Below are positions 12,103 to 23,495 of a stretch of DNA of 64,000 bases, in pieces (position 1 is the first letter of the stretch; each line of letters starts with the position of its first letter). The notes under the pieces are model-generated. The model had not been told where the DNA came from and searched no databases. It was given only the letters and a program-made list of their open reading frames with translations. Source of the stretch: Artocarpus heterophyllus (Eukaryota; Streptophyta; Magnoliopsida; Rosales; Moraceae); contig CM046327.1 of assembly GCA_025403435.1 (NCBI GenBank), forward strand, positions 14,128,218 to 14,192,217, given 5' to 3'. Both the position numbers and the translations under genes were made by a program.

Positions 12103-12345
12103 TTAGGACTAGTTGTCCGTCCAGAAGCCATTTACGCTAAGAACTGAAGGTCACCTAGGCTGAGAACTAGCAATCGACCAAGCCAAGAATAGTTGACCGA
12201 CCATGCCAAGAGCTAGAAGCCAACCATGCTATGTTCCAGTGATTGACCTGGTTGAGAACTAGGGGCCGATTAGGCCAAGAACTAAGGGTCGGCCAGGTCG
12301 ATAACCAATGGTTGCCCAAGCTTAGGACCAAGTATCCAACCCAGC
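12103..12345. repeat. Degenerate minisatellite with 23-24-bp units
   Basis: About ten consecutive units of 23 or 24 bases can be cut here, with an approximate consensus CAAGAACTAGGGGTCGACCA plus three bases. Examples are the units starting at 12137 (CTAAGAACTGAAGG), 12246 (TGAGAACTAGGGGCC region) and 12276 (CAAGAACTAAGGGTC region). Divergence between neighbours is high, so the array is old. The small minus-strand ORFs at 12167-12470 come from the repeat and are not genes. Confidence 0.75.
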
Positions 12346-12399
12346 CAACTAGACTGACTAAATGATGGCAACTCCTCCATGACCACCACATCTACGCCT

Positions 12400-12690
12400 G
12401 CGCTAGTGCTCAGCCAACTAGACCAGTTGAAGGATACGAATCTAAGTCCCAGCCTAGTTAGACTCTCCAAACTTTGACCTAGATACTACCTAGCTTGGCT
12501 CAATACTCATCCTTTAGGAAACATTCCACTATGAACTAAAAAAACCATAGATTATTGTCAATCTTATTTACAAATTGTAGTGCCTTAGTGCATGAAACTC
12601 GATTATAATGCCTACTCTGACTAGTGTTTAGCCAACTAGACCAGTATTAGGATATGACATCATAATCTAGTTAGAGACAGATGCATACTC
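12400..12690. repeat. Diverged ~200-bp duplication beside the minisatellite
   Basis: A block with AGCCAACTAGACCAGT and the following bases occurs near 12412 and again near 12617. Matching CTAGTTAGA segments follow both. The spacing is about 205 bases and the copies are clearly diverged. Confidence 0.55.
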
Positions 12691-12874
12691 AAATTTCATC
12701 TTCCTCAGTGATGGTCACACAGCACTCTCGATGATAAATCTAAAGAACTATTGGATGTTGGTATGATAGTAAAGAAAATACTGTAACACAACAATTAAGA
12801 TACAAATCGGTATTGGAGGAGAAAGAAAATCAAAGAACTCACTTAGCCAAGTAAAATTGCAAAGGACACAAAAA

Positions 12875-13043
12875 GGGTGTTTGGCAAGGTGATGAAAACC
12901 GTTGGTTAGAATTGTTTTTACTGTAACGTATGAGAGCTTTACACTGTAGCGATTTTTTTTAATTTTATTTTTATTGTAACATGTAAGAGTTTTATATTGT
13001 TCATAATTGAGAAAATGGTGTGACCCACTAACTACCAAACACC
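12875..13043. mobile_element. Small MITE-like element
   Basis: A 169-bp AT-rich unit bounded by GGGTGTTTGG (12875-12884) and CCAAACACC (13035-13043), which are complementary ends. The interior contains ACTGTAG and TTTTATTGTAACAT tracts that recur near 45120-45205. I could not settle a target duplication. Confidence 0.5.
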
Positions 13044-13740
13044 ATCTAAAAAGTCTTTATCAGAACAAGTGGCAAAGCATTGCCCCTTTTTTCCCGAATT
13101 GGTCAAGGTTTTCCTATATTGAAGCCCTTTCTCTAGAATAGCCATCTAGTAATAATGAGCATTAAAAGAATGAGGTGGACAGATAGAAGTGGACGGACTA
13201 CCACATGGAATCAAATAAATGATTTGGTTTCTTGTGAAATTCTTTTGTTTCAGCGTCGAAAGACTGATTTCTTCGACTGCAACAAGCTGGTCCGGATCAG
13301 CGTTCTTTAATACAAGTAGATTTCAGTAAGTCTTGTATCCTATAATTGATTTGCTTTAAATATATGCATCAGAAGGTAGTTGAAACTGTAAGTTAAAATT
13401 GTAAATATTATAGGATGTGAAAACTTTACATTGCAATATGAAAGTGTTTTTAAAATATTGTCTCAAAAAATGTGAAAAAAATTTCTAAAAACACCTCAAA
13501 AAGGTTTCCAAACGGGTATCTAAATCCCCAACAAAGATGAGTTTTATCAATCAGCTTGAAATGCTTGCCTTATTTCGATAAGAGGCATACTAAATTTCAA
13601 GCATACATATAGCTCTTTCAACAGTACATCTACAAGCAATGGATACTTCTCATCGATACAGAGCCAAAAACTAAAAGCACCAAGTTCACCTACAACACCG
13701 AATAAAAAACAAATCTAATGATTTAAAGATACATCGTCGG
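13044..13740. other. Intergenic DNA, no gene seen
   Basis: No coding region or clear repeat ends. TTTCCAAACGGG at 13503-13514 looks like one end of another decayed MITE, without a partner. Confidence 0.4.
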
Positions 13741-14400
13741 GAAGGAACTCGAATGGTTTTAGACAGAAACAAAATCAGAAGCTAGGAAAATGACATTTGT
13801 TATTACAAAACAAAATTGAAAACACATCGACAACAAACAACACCGATATGGAGAGAATAACATCGCCTTTATTAAAAATAAAAGACAACCACCAAAAGGA
13901 GACACAACCTTAACGACACAATTAAGACCATGGGCACAAAACCGGCCAAAGAGACCAAAGAGACTTGAACAAGCGACGCTGCAACGAAACAGAGCCAATC
14001 TAAAAAACACCACCATGGTCCATATTAGTATGAAAAGACCACCCTCCATTGTCGGCAAACACCCAATAAGGCAAGCACCCTTCCTACTACACCATGGGGA
14101 TGACCCCCAAGGCTCGGATCCACCAGATCTAGTAGATCTGCCCCAAGTAGCACACCCGCAAGCATAGCTACGAAAACCACTTCCATCGCCAGCCACCCAG
14201 CTACACGCTCAGGCTACTGCATATAGATCAACGACAAGGGAGCCAAATCAAGGCTTCTTCTCTAGGGCTGGGAGTCCAGAGGCTGGCCATGGACAGTGCT
14301 GGACTGCGACCTAAACAGAGAGAGCAAAAACCAAAATCCTAGCACACCCTCAAGAGAGAAACCCTTAAGGAACAATTTTTTATATACCAAAAAAAAAAAG
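13741..14400 (-). mobile_element. Possible internally deleted LINE remnant
   Basis: On the minus strand, GGGTTTCTCTCTTGAGGG followed by a GC-richer leader (from about 14370) resembles the 5' start of plant LINEs. The stretch around 13870-13740, with TTAATAAAGG and G/T-rich text, resembles their 3' ends. An unbroken 145-codon ORF (14196-13759) lies between, rich in Cys and Phe, with no endonuclease or reverse transcriptase motif. It could instead be an unrelated sequence; the assignment rests on overall look only. Confidence 0.3.
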
Positions 14401-14919
14401 AGGGAAAAAAATCAGAGAACTTTTTCTAGGTAACAAAACCTTAGAAATTGTTTGTAAATCTTTATGGTTGTAAATGGGCTTAATTACAATTGCTAATAAA
14501 TAGTACTTTAAAAATTCTATTAGACAATTAGAAGAATAAAAGTTATTAGTGAGTATTTATGTAATTAAAAATTATCAAATATTAAAAAAAATTATGGATC
14601 CAGGCGTCACATAAATAAATCCAAATTTGATTATGAATCTGGTGAATTCCTAATTTACTCGAGAATAGGGATAAATCTAAGTAAATCTCAAATATGCTAA
14701 ATGGGGTCATGAATAAATCCGGTGAATATCGAATTTACTTCTATCACTAACTAATTAAAAAAATAGTATAAAAAACAAAGAAAAAGAAAAAACCTATTTT
14801 CCCACTTCTTTCCACAACTTTTCGAGCTTGAGAAGAGCTTATATGATGGGCCCTCGGTCGGGACTTCATTTATCCAACGGCCCGTGGTCAAGGTGGCAAA
14901 AAGTAAGACTGTAGTTGCA
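14401..14919. other. Non-coding; right part is likely the 3' UTR of the HflX-type gene
   Basis: The minus-strand reading that continues from the HflX stop codon at 14922-14920 would put its 3' UTR here. The ORF at 14948-14751 is a wrong-frame reading of that tail. Confidence 0.45.
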
Positions 14920-14954
14920 TCAAACTGCCACTCTAGACTCCTCTTCATGAGAGG
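14920..14954 (-). pseudogene. Last codons and stop of the HflX-type gene, cut off by the Tat insertion
   Basis: Continuing the HflX reading frame from 28038 across the retrotransposon gives HEEESRVAV and TGA (14922-14920). The 5 bases at 14950-14954 (AGAGG) are repeated at 28038-28042, as a target duplication should be. Before the insertion the protein ended KKWGPS-HEEESRVAV. Confidence 0.85.
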
Positions 14955-15579
14955 TGTTGATGCTTACCGTTGTCCGGCGTCGGATCAACACCCACGTGCG
15001 GCTGTGCACGTCCTGACCTCTTCTTAGGCTTGCCCCTGACCGGGAATGTGTACCTGCGAGAGGGATGACTTGGAGAAATGGGATTAGTCAATAGACAAGG
15101 GCTCTCCGATGCTCAAGGCAAGTATTGCTCGGTAGAGGTCGGCAGCTAATTAAGTGTGAAGAAGTCTCTCTCTCTAAAATGCCATAAATGCATCATATTT
15201 ATAGGCCACCAGCTGGATCGGGTGCAAGATGGGTTTTGCCCATTACCTAGGTGTCACATCAAAGTATGGCAAGCAGTAAATGACAAGTGTCGCGTCCATC
15301 GCCCAATGGATTGGACTCTATCGGACGGCAGCACGTTTGCCTGGTGTTGGCCTACAAGGATGGGCACTGACGTATCCTTATGAATAACGCGGCCCGACCC
15401 AAGCTACCGTACATCCCCGAGGTGGCACTCTTCTTGGGGGCGTGCCCTTGAATAAATGGAAGGCACCTCGGGAAGAGTGTGATTCATCAGGTCGGGCAGT
15501 AGAGCCAATGTCTGCCGAGCTTAGTTGCCGACCACCAAAGTCAGCGTCCTCGGTGGTGGCGCCGAGCTTACCCTCAACA
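14955..15579 (-). repeat. 3' LTR of the Tat element
   Basis: 625 bp, beginning TGTTGATGCTTACCG and ending CCCTCAACA on the plus strand. It is nearly identical to 27414-28037. Being on the left, it is the 3' LTR of this minus-strand element. Confidence 0.95.
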
Positions 15580-15596
15580 TTAGCCCCCCAGTTCAC
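15580..15596 (-). other. Polypurine tract of the Tat element
   Basis: The minus strand reads AACTGGGGGGCTAA immediately before the 3' LTR, the usual place and composition of a plus-strand primer. Confidence 0.7.
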
Positions 15597-15805
15597 TTGG
15601 TCGGTGTTCGGCCGGGTGGACTATGCCGAGTGGGTGAGGTCGGCTCAAAGGAGGAAGACCAAACGACACTTCGAAGCGGGGTGAGGTGAAAAGACGCGCG
15701 GATTAGACGGGGGACGCGTGTCGCGTTGTAGCCGTCTGTGCGGCTGTCAGGCGTATTAAATGCGCCTTTTGGGTTTTCACGCTCGAATTTTCCGCTTAAA
15801 ATGGC

Positions 15806-15813
15806 TATAAATA
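15806..15813 (+). promoter_or_regulatory. TATA box for the antisense ORF
   Basis: TATAAATA preceded by a GC-rich block and followed by the AG/CT-rich start of the antisense transcription unit. The first antisense ATG is at 15956, about 150 bases downstream. It lies inside the retrotransposon but points against gag-pol. Confidence 0.5.
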
Positions 15814-15955
15814 GGGTCCCTCTCCTTCATAATTTGCACTTCATTTTCAGAAATCTTTCGACCGAAAAATTTTAGCTGCCGAGCTCAAGTAGTATAGCCG
15901 AGGATTACATCACCCGAGCTACCAAGAACCCGAGCAGGTAATTTCCCGAGCGAAA

Positions 15956-18035
15956 ATGAGCGATTTGTCCGACTCACAGAACGTGGAGGTTTCATGGTCG
16001 GAAAGTAGCGAGGAGAGTAGTAGCTCTTCTTCGACCCAATCCGACGCTGAGGTGGCGTCCTCAAGACGGGATGGGGCCAGCCGGCTGGAGCAGATCCTAA
16101 GGGTCAATTCCCAAACCATGCCCGAGCAGGAGTTTTTGAATATGCTAGACGGGCGCAAGCTTATCAGACCGTCTAGGGAACAAGACCCTTATGTAGGGGC
16201 GGCGACAGAGGGTTCTTCCTGAGTTTTCTCAAGGAAAGGACCGAGTTTTAGGCCCACGAGGATGCTCCGAGTACCTCCGGTCGGAGTGCAAGGGCCCCCG
16301 TCCAAGTCGCGGGGGTGATTACGGTTGATGTCTCTGATGAGGAGCACGCAGCCGAGGAGACAAGGGCTGAGCAGCCGGAGATGGGGCAGGATGTCCATGC
16401 CACCCGCGTGCGGGGTGTTACGGCATATCGGATAAGCCGCCCCGGGCAAACCTCAACGGCGAGTTATACAAGCGCCATCACAGAGTTGCGGTTAGAAACC
16501 CTACGCGACGAGTATGGCATTCCTGCCGATGTGGTTCTCGTTGTTCCCGGTGAGGGAGACTCACCTTTAGACGCGCCGGAAGGGTTTATCACGCTTTACG
16601 CTGAGTTTTTCAAGGCCGGGCTGCGTCTACCACTGCACTGTTTTCTCCGCCGGGCACTTAATGACTTTAATGTGTGCCCGGCACAATTAAACCCGAACAG
16701 CTATAGGTCGCTGATCGGGATGTACATTTTGTGGAAGTACCACCGGAGTACTGAGATGTCGCTGGAGGCCTTCAAACAAGTATTCAAGATGAAGACGCTT
16801 CCTCGGTAGTCCGGCTGGTACTACTTCACCGGCTTCAGAAAGGACTTTATTCTGGGCAACCCTGACTCGGACAAGCTGTGGAAATACGAATGGTTCTACA
16901 TCGGGGAGAACTTTTTAGCTCGAGCCGGTGAAGTTGTTTCCGAGGATGAACAAGTGCCGAGGTCATTTGAGCAGGGGCACGTCTGGACCAAGCGTCCTTG
17001 GGCACCGAGCCGCGTAATAAAGGCCGTGGACGAGCTGTTTGAAAAGCCAGAGTCGTCCAGACAACAATCCTTTCTTCTGAGAAAGGACACTCTATCCAGA
17101 TACGGCTGGTTTAGAGAGTCCAGTAGTCTTCCCCGAGCCGGGCGTCCTGCCCGGGAAACCGGGCAGGTTATAGTTGCCCGCCCGAGTGACGCGGACCTTC
17201 CAGGGCCAAGCACTTCCCGGTCCGGGTGGCCGACAAGGGAGCCTTCTTCTTCCAGTACCGAGGACTCGTCCAGTGGCTCCTTCGATGTGGGGCCACCTGT
17301 AGCCGACGAGGACCTGGAGGGCGTAATTAGGCTCCTATACCCTTCGGGCCAACTCCGGATCGGTGGTCAGCCCAGAACCTTATTTATAGTCGCTCCTTTT
17401 TTATTCCGACCTTCTCTTGACTTCCAACCCCCCTTCTTTTTTTTTCTTTTTTATTCCGACCTTCTCTTGACTTCCAACCCCCCTTCTTTTTTTGCAGAAA
17501 TGACCGCACCGACCTCCCGTGCTGGTAGGCTCGCCCAGATGGCAAGCCAGAGGAAGGGCAAAGGCAAAGCTGTCGACGCTAGCAGAAAACGCAAGCGAAC
17601 GTCGATGCCCGAGCCCCCGACACGCACTGGGCAAACTTCCTCATTAGTGCAAGTTCCACCACCTCCGCCACTACCAATAAGGGCCGCGCCAGAAGTCGGC
17701 CAAGCAGAGGAGGCCGCCAGGGGTTCTTTCGAGGACCTGCAGAGGAGGCGCCCGGACTACCGTGGCATGCTTCTCGAGCGCCTCGGAGACGTGGCTCCCC
17801 CGGATGACTTCTTTATGAACATCCGGGGCGAGGACTTCCAAGACTTGTGCAACATGGCCCTCCGAGCGACTGCCTCAGTAAGTATCCGAGCTGACCAATA
17901 GTTTTCAGGGACTTCCAGTAATATTGTCGAGGACTAACCCCTTGTAAACTTTCACAGTCAAGCGCCATTGTGCATATAGTGCACTCTATCGGGATGAGGG
18001 AGATCCACAAGGAGAAAGAGAGGCACAAGAAGACC
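15956..18035 (+). pseudogene. Antisense ORF of the Tat element, 5' part (plant transposon-type domain)
   Basis: Plus-strand coding sequence opposite to gag-pol. It begins with an acidic, Ser-rich region (ESSEESSSSSSTQSD). From 16315 comes a conserved plant mobile-type domain (DEYGIPADVVLVVPGEGD, EFFKAGLRLPLHCFLRRAL, LIGMYILWKY, SGWYYFTGF). From 17497 a basic, Pro-rich part follows, then RGMLLERLGDVAPPDDFF. Introns are visible: an acceptor TTTGCAG at 17497 and a GTAAGT...TTTCACAG pair at about 17879-17957. It is broken by a stop at 16220, a frame change before 16315 and a TAG at 16807. Antisense ORFs of this kind are typical of Grande/Retand-like Tat elements; their function is unknown. A solo LTR cuts it at 18036. 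Confidence 0.75.
17401..17497 (+). repeat. 50-bp tandem duplication of an intron polypyrimidine tract
   Basis: TTATTCCGACCTTCTCTTGA and the following bases occur at 17401 and again at 17451, ending in TTTTTTTGCAG. The duplication doubles the 3' end of an antisense-ORF intron. The near identity suggests it is recent. Confidence 0.85.
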
Positions 18036-20397
18036 TGTGACACCCGTTATTCTCCTAACGGGTATTGAGGTAATTAAATTAATTTTTAATGTATAAAAAA
18101 AAATTGCTTCATTTAAATTTATTTTATAATATTTATTTTTATCTATTTTTAAGTTTTCTAAAATTCTCCTATATTTATTTAGTATGATTACTAAAAAGCC
18201 TTAGAACTTCTAATAAATCTCAAAAATGTCATATTGGCATTATGTGTGTTAAAGTCTTTAGATGAGACATAAGGATATCTTTTCCAACTACTCTTGACCC
18301 TCATTTTCTTTATTTCCTCCGTGACATGCTTCAACATGTCTCCTCTATAATTGTTTCTATCACTTCTTTTCAAAGACTTCATCTTTTCTTCCTTTCTCTT
18401 CCACGGTTCCCACACTCTTCTTCTTATTTCTTTGCTGAAGCAAAATACTTAGAGAACTTCTTTAAGGCAGCCATAAAAATCTGCCACCATCACCTCCATT
18501 TGAGCAAGAATTTCAGTCATACCGAAGTAAAGGAACCTGTTTTGAAGCCATTTCAAGCTTCCAACTAACCATAATCCGAGGTTAGAATCTTATGAACAAA
18601 TTTAGTCTTTCATTTATAAATTTTCTTTTATACTAAAGGATTATTCAAATTTGCGTTCTTAAACCTAAGTATATGTTTGTTGCTATTTTGGAGCATATGT
18701 ATGAAGTCTAAGTGTATATGCCCTAGACAGAAAATTTATATTGTTAAACTTTGTAATACCTCTATGGGCAGTGGTTATTTCTTGAAATTCTAAGATTAAA
18801 TTAAAATGAATTTTATGAATTAGTTTGCATATTTAAAAAGTAGCATCCTAGGCTTTCTAACGAGCTATCATAAACCTAAATCGGAGTTGTATTTTATTTT
18901 CTAAGAATTATTCAATTTTTGTATTGAAAACTAGTAAATCTGCCAGTTTGTTATGGTATACCAGCTGCTAACCTGAACCAAGAACCCATCTTTGCTCACC
19001 ACCTAATTCTTTAATGTCTTGCAACCTTTCCAATATTATCCTAAGTGATTGATGAATCTTATTAGGGACTAAAACATATAGATTACTTGTTCACATTTTA
19101 TATTGTGTTAAGACAAAAATTGTTTACTGTGGTATTCAAAAGAGATTTATATAAAAGCTTTAATGGCATACTAGTAAGATAGGTTTACACATGATTTATT
19201 TATGAATGTAGTTGTATGTTGTGCTTTAGTTTTAATTGTCCTTATGCACGCCTTAGGATCAAGGGAGTATGGAGCTAACGTTAATTGATTCCAGGATTAA
19301 AAGATTGTTGATAAGCTTGAAAGGTAGGGATTCTATTACTCATCTTTTGTGAGGTTTTTATAGAATTAAAATTGATTGTTTTGCCGCAATATATATATAT
19401 CTATGTTGAACTGATATTATATGATTATCACATATGAAACTATGACATGGACTCGTCTTGTATTGTACGGCGAGGAACATAATGAATTGACACATGTTAT
19501 AAATTGAGAAGCATGGTTAGGAAAACTAACTCTATTGATAATGATTCAATATAGAGAAATTGTGAGACATGAAGAGGGCGACGGTTACGTCCTTGGGCAT
19601 GAATACCCTAAAAGGTAAAATAGGGGGAAGGCGATGACGCTTCCTTGGGTTGAAAGTCCCAGAACACACTGTACAGGAATCGATTTGGTGAGGACTCGGG
19701 GCTTGATGTCCCCTCACCGGAACACCCTTGGAATGTTTATAGGGTGATCAAGTGCGCCCATTTGGGTTTCGATGAGTTGAGTGATACTCAATTTAACATG
19801 GATACCTAGGAACAATGATGATTGGTAATATTTGTATAAATGTGTAATTATGACACTTGGTAATGATTAACTACGGTATCCATAAGATGTGATCATAATA
19901 AACCTCATAATCTGGAATATGATGTAACTTATTAACCATGCAGGTTTTAATGTGGTAATGATAAAAACCTAAAGGTGAGTAATGGCTTTCTCTACTGAGC
20001 ATAGTGTTGCTCATTCCCTTATGTTTATATCTTTTCAGGACTCACTAAGTGTGAGGTGGCTACGAGAAATATAGTTGAGGAAGTGATGTAACTATATTAC
20101 ATTGGGACTGCTTCAATCGTTGAGAATGTTCTTCATGATAATGTAAGCATCAATTGTTACTTTCTGTGACTGTATTACAATGTGTTGAGGGTTAAAATGA
20201 TGATGACAACAGTTTATATTATTAAATTTAAGGTGCTACATTAAAACTGTGGTTTATTTATCGTTTATATTTTTATTTTTGAGTTGAGAGTTTTCATTTA
20301 AGTCCCGGGAAAATTTTAATCTTTAAGGTTTTACTTTTATTATTTATTTTTATTTTATCTCATTAAAAACTGTTAACCCCCATATAGGGGCGTTACA
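18036..20397 (+). mobile_element. Solo LTR of the 36.9-45.1-kb element family
   Basis: 2,362 bp from TGTGACACCCG to GCGTTACA, flanked by the direct repeat AGACC (18031-18035 and 20398-20402). It is homologous, in opposite orientation, to the 1,964-bp LTRs at 36877-38840 and 43100-45063. It carries about 400 bp (roughly 18816-19195) missing from those LTRs. No internal region remains, so it is a solo LTR left by LTR-LTR recombination. It sits in a codon of the Tat antisense ORF: removing it and one AGACC restores HKKT-LLLKM. Confidence 0.95.
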
Positions 20398-20402
20398 AGA
20401 CC

Positions 20403-20876
20403 CTCCTGCTGAAGATGGACTCCGACAGAGAGCTCAATGATAAGAACATTGAGCTAGATCAAGCTAAGGAATCTCTCTCTCGATCTCAAGAGGAAGCTTG
20501 GAAGGCAAATTCTGAGGCCGAGGATATGTCGAGGCTGCTGAAGGAAGCGGAGGATAAAGCCGCTTGGCTGGAGAATAAAGCTGCACGACTAGAGGAGCAG
20601 CTAGCAACCCTGCAAACCGAGCACCAGCAATTTGTGGCCTGCCTCCCCGACCGCCTAGCCACTGCGGTCGAGGAGTTTAAGTCGTCCCCGGAATATACCG
20701 ATCTCTACTTCGACGTAATCGCAGACCTCCGTGACCATCTGATTGAAAAGCATCCCGAGGCGTCCGAATTCGACTGGTCTGTCATCGCCGAGCCGGACCA
20801 AGGTGATGCCGAGCAACAGCGGGATGTTGAGGAGGAGGTCGTCGTTGTGGATGGTGATGATGACGGGGATGTGTAG
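20403..20876 (+). pseudogene. Antisense ORF of the Tat element, 3' part (coiled coil)
   Basis: Continues the antisense protein after the solo LTR. It is strongly heptad-like (SDRELNDKNIELDQAKESLS, EAEDKAAWLENKAARLEEQL), then has a segment with SSPEYTDLYFDVIADLRDHL and an acidic tail (VEEEVVVVDGDDDGDV), ending TAG at 20874-20876. An open frame with a coiled coil is usual for the C-terminus of these antisense proteins. An AATAAA at 20994-20999 could serve as its poly(A) signal. Confidence 0.75.
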
Positions 20877-21671
20877 GCTACCGAGGGAGGCCAGGACGAC
20901 AACTCGGCCGAGGGCGAGGCCCAGGCTGATTAATCCTTTCTTTTTTCCCTTGTATTCGGACTCAGGAGGTGCCCGGTTTCCTTGTACCCTCCCAATAAAT
21001 AAAATTAAAATATTTTATATTTTCCCGTCTTGCGCCCACTTTTTCTTACGTGTAATTTGGTTGTTTTGTTTTACATCCCACGTAATTTTCAAAGTTAGGC
21101 ACTTCTCGGGGGAGGATCCCAGGCTGGACAGTTGTCCGAGCAGAGGTATATGGTACCTCTGATCTCAGTTAATCCGAGCACTTCTGTTCTCGGTTACTCC
21201 GAGTAGTTATCCTTGTTTGCTTAGTTATCCAAGCAAATTTAGGTTTCTGATCTCGGTCGGGCGACTATAAATGGCGTATAGCTACCCTTTACCCTATTGC
21301 CCCCCGTAGACTTGTTGAAGTTTTAAAGAAACTGTACAAGTATAGGACTAATCGGACACGTAAATGTGCCGAGCAACTTAAAGGCTTGCCCATACAGCGA
21401 CAGTCATGATACATATACTGACTAGCCCCCCGGTCCGGTGACGAGAATGACTCCCTTGATGGGGAGTCAACATCCTGTCTTCCGAGCTGGAGTTATGGCG
21501 TCTTAGGCATACTCTTCCCTTAAAGACATTGCTCAGGTGGAATGAGATTCGGTAAGTTGTGCTCCATTAATATAATATTTACATGGATTTTTCTAGCCCT
21601 GCTCAGCAGGCCTAGTTATAAAAGAATTGTGGCCAGAGATCAAAAAAGGAGTCTGGCTTTGATCTTTTTTT
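20877..21671. other. Tat element spacer between antisense ORF and pol
   Basis: No coding region. It holds the likely antisense poly(A) signal (20994-20999) and repeated GCCGAG/CCGAGC-type text. The small plus ORF at 21542-21787 is not supported. Confidence 0.5.
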
Positions 21672-22637
21672 TTAAAAAAAAAAATAAAATCTTTTTAAGA
21701 GCTCAGCATTCCATGGATGTCCGAGCTGATTCCCTTCCGTATCAGTTAACCTGTAAGTGCCTGGTCGCACGACACCTTCAACTTTAAAAGGACCTTCCCA
21801 CTTCGGACCAAAGGACCCAAGACCGGGTTGTTGAGCTGTGACCTTCTTCATCACTAAATCACCAACTTTAAAGCTTCTCGGTTGAACCCTTTTATTGTAA
21901 TACCGAGCTACAACCTGGTTCTGAGCTGCGTTACGAATTGATGCCCAGTTCTTTTTTTCTTCAAGTAGGTCGAGCTCGGTCATCATGAGCTTCGCGTTTA
22001 GAGCTTCTCCGTATTGCTCAACCCTTAAGCTCGGTAATCCTACCTCGGCTGGGATGACGGCCTCTGCCCTGTAAACTAGGGAGAACGGTGTTTCGTCAGT
22101 CGCAGCTTGTGTAGTTGTTCGGTATGCCTAGAGCACTTGGGGTAGTTCGTCAATCCATGCACCCTTAAGCCGCTCGAGTTTCTTCTTCAGGTTATCCTTG
22201 ATTGTCTTGTTCACGGCCTCAACCTGGCCTTTACTCTGCGGATAGCTCGGGGAGGAGAAAACTTTCTTAATGCCGAGCTTCTCGCATAAATGACTTAAAC
22301 CCGAGGAGTCAAAGTGTTTGGCATTGTCAGTCACAATAGTGTGCGGGATTCCGAACCGGCAAACGATATTTTTCCATACAAAGTTGGTGCACTTGGCTTC
22401 GGTCATGTTGGTGCAAGGCTCAACTTCGATCCACTTCGTCAGATAGTCTATGGCGACAATACAATATCTGAATTGTGAGCAGGTCGGCGGGAGAGGTCCG
22501 ATCAAGTCGATGGCCCACTTTGCAAATGGCCATGCCGAAATTACCAGATTAAGAGGCTCGGCGTGTGAACCTAGCACCCTAGCAAATTGCTGGCATTTAA
22601 GGCATTTTCGTGCAAAGCTTTCGCAGTCTTGCTGCAT
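21672..22637 (-). pseudogene. Tat integrase and C-terminal domain
   Basis: The minus strand from 22637 gives the HHCC end (CLKCQQ), the catalytic core (KWAIDLIGPLP, then VTDNAKHF with the second Asp, and PQSKGQVEAVNKTI with the Glu), and then a C-terminal domain (QPRSFKVGDLVMKKV, GPKWEGPFKV, HPWNAELLKRF). A TAG at about 22128 replaces the Trp of the usual LWAYRTT, and a second stop near 22655 separates it from the RNase H part. Integrase inserts the cDNA into the genome; this copy is disrupted. Confidence 0.85.
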
Positions 22638-22655
22638 GGTGGGCCAGTAGTAACC

Positions 22656-23495
22656 CTACCGTAGGCATTTCTGGGCCAAAGAGCGTCCACCTGCGTGATT
22701 GCCACAAAGGCCTTCATGGATCTCCTTCATTAAATATTCGGCCTCCTTGGGGTCTAAACATCTTAGACACGGCGTCGTGTAGCCGCGTCGGTATAACTTT
22801 CCCCCAATCATCGAATATCGGGCTGAGCTGTTACGTATCCGACGTGCTTCTTTCCTGTCGTCGGGTAATTCGGCTATGGTCAGGTATCGGATGATCGGGT
22901 CCATCCATGTACATACCGGCTCCGCAGCCAGGTTCATGACCTCCTTATTAATACTTGGTCCGGAGAGTCTTTCGATGGGAATGGACATCGACTCTATTCC
23001 ACCCATCCCAGAAGCTAGTCGGGCAAGGACGTCAGCTTCCACGTTCTCAGATCGGGGGATTTGTTTGAAAGTATAGGACTTAAATTGCCCAAGCAACTGT
23101 TTCGCTTCCTTTAAATATGCCGCCATCGATTCTGCCCGGGCCTGAAACCCTCCAGTGACTTGCTGCACCACTAGCATCGAGTCACTATAGATGGTCAAGT
23201 GATCGACTCCAAGGTCTCGGGCAATTCGTAGTCCGGCTAGCAAAGCTTCGTACTCTGCTTCGTTGTTAGAGGTCTTAAAATCAAATCGAAGGGCATAAAT
23301 GACCTTATACCCGTCGGGGCTTGTCAGAATCAAGCCAGCCCCTGACCCGTCGACACAGGTTGAGCCGTCGACGTGTAGTTTCCAGTTTTGCTCCAGGGAA
23401 AGGCCTTGTTCACTGCAGGTAGCTGTATCAGACTCCTCGACGAGTGATTTCTCAACTAAGGGAGCCACTTTTTCCGGCCTCTGTAAATTCGGCAA
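22656..23495 (-). pseudogene. Tat second (archaeal-type) RNase H and integrase N-terminus
   Basis: Encodes LHVDGSTCVDGSGAGLIL, NNEAEYEALLAGLRIA, DLTIYSDS-like and RSENVEADVLARLASG segments, the four acidic signature positions of an RNase HI fold. A zinc-binding start of integrase with NHAGGRSLAQK follows. This extra RNase H, separate from the one adjoining reverse transcriptase, is diagnostic for the Tat lineage. It is joined to the upstream pol ORF by a frameshift near 23480. Confidence 0.85.

Noticed and set aside
12103..12345. Regular 23-24-bp units that might suggest a CRISPR-like array
   Set aside because: Units are contiguous and diverged with no spacers, in a plant nuclear context. 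It is a minisatellite.
14751..14948. ORF starting MKRSLEWQF beside the Tat LTR
   Set aside because: It is a +1 reading of the HflX tail and 3' UTR. The frame continuous with 28038 gives HEEESRVAV and a stop.
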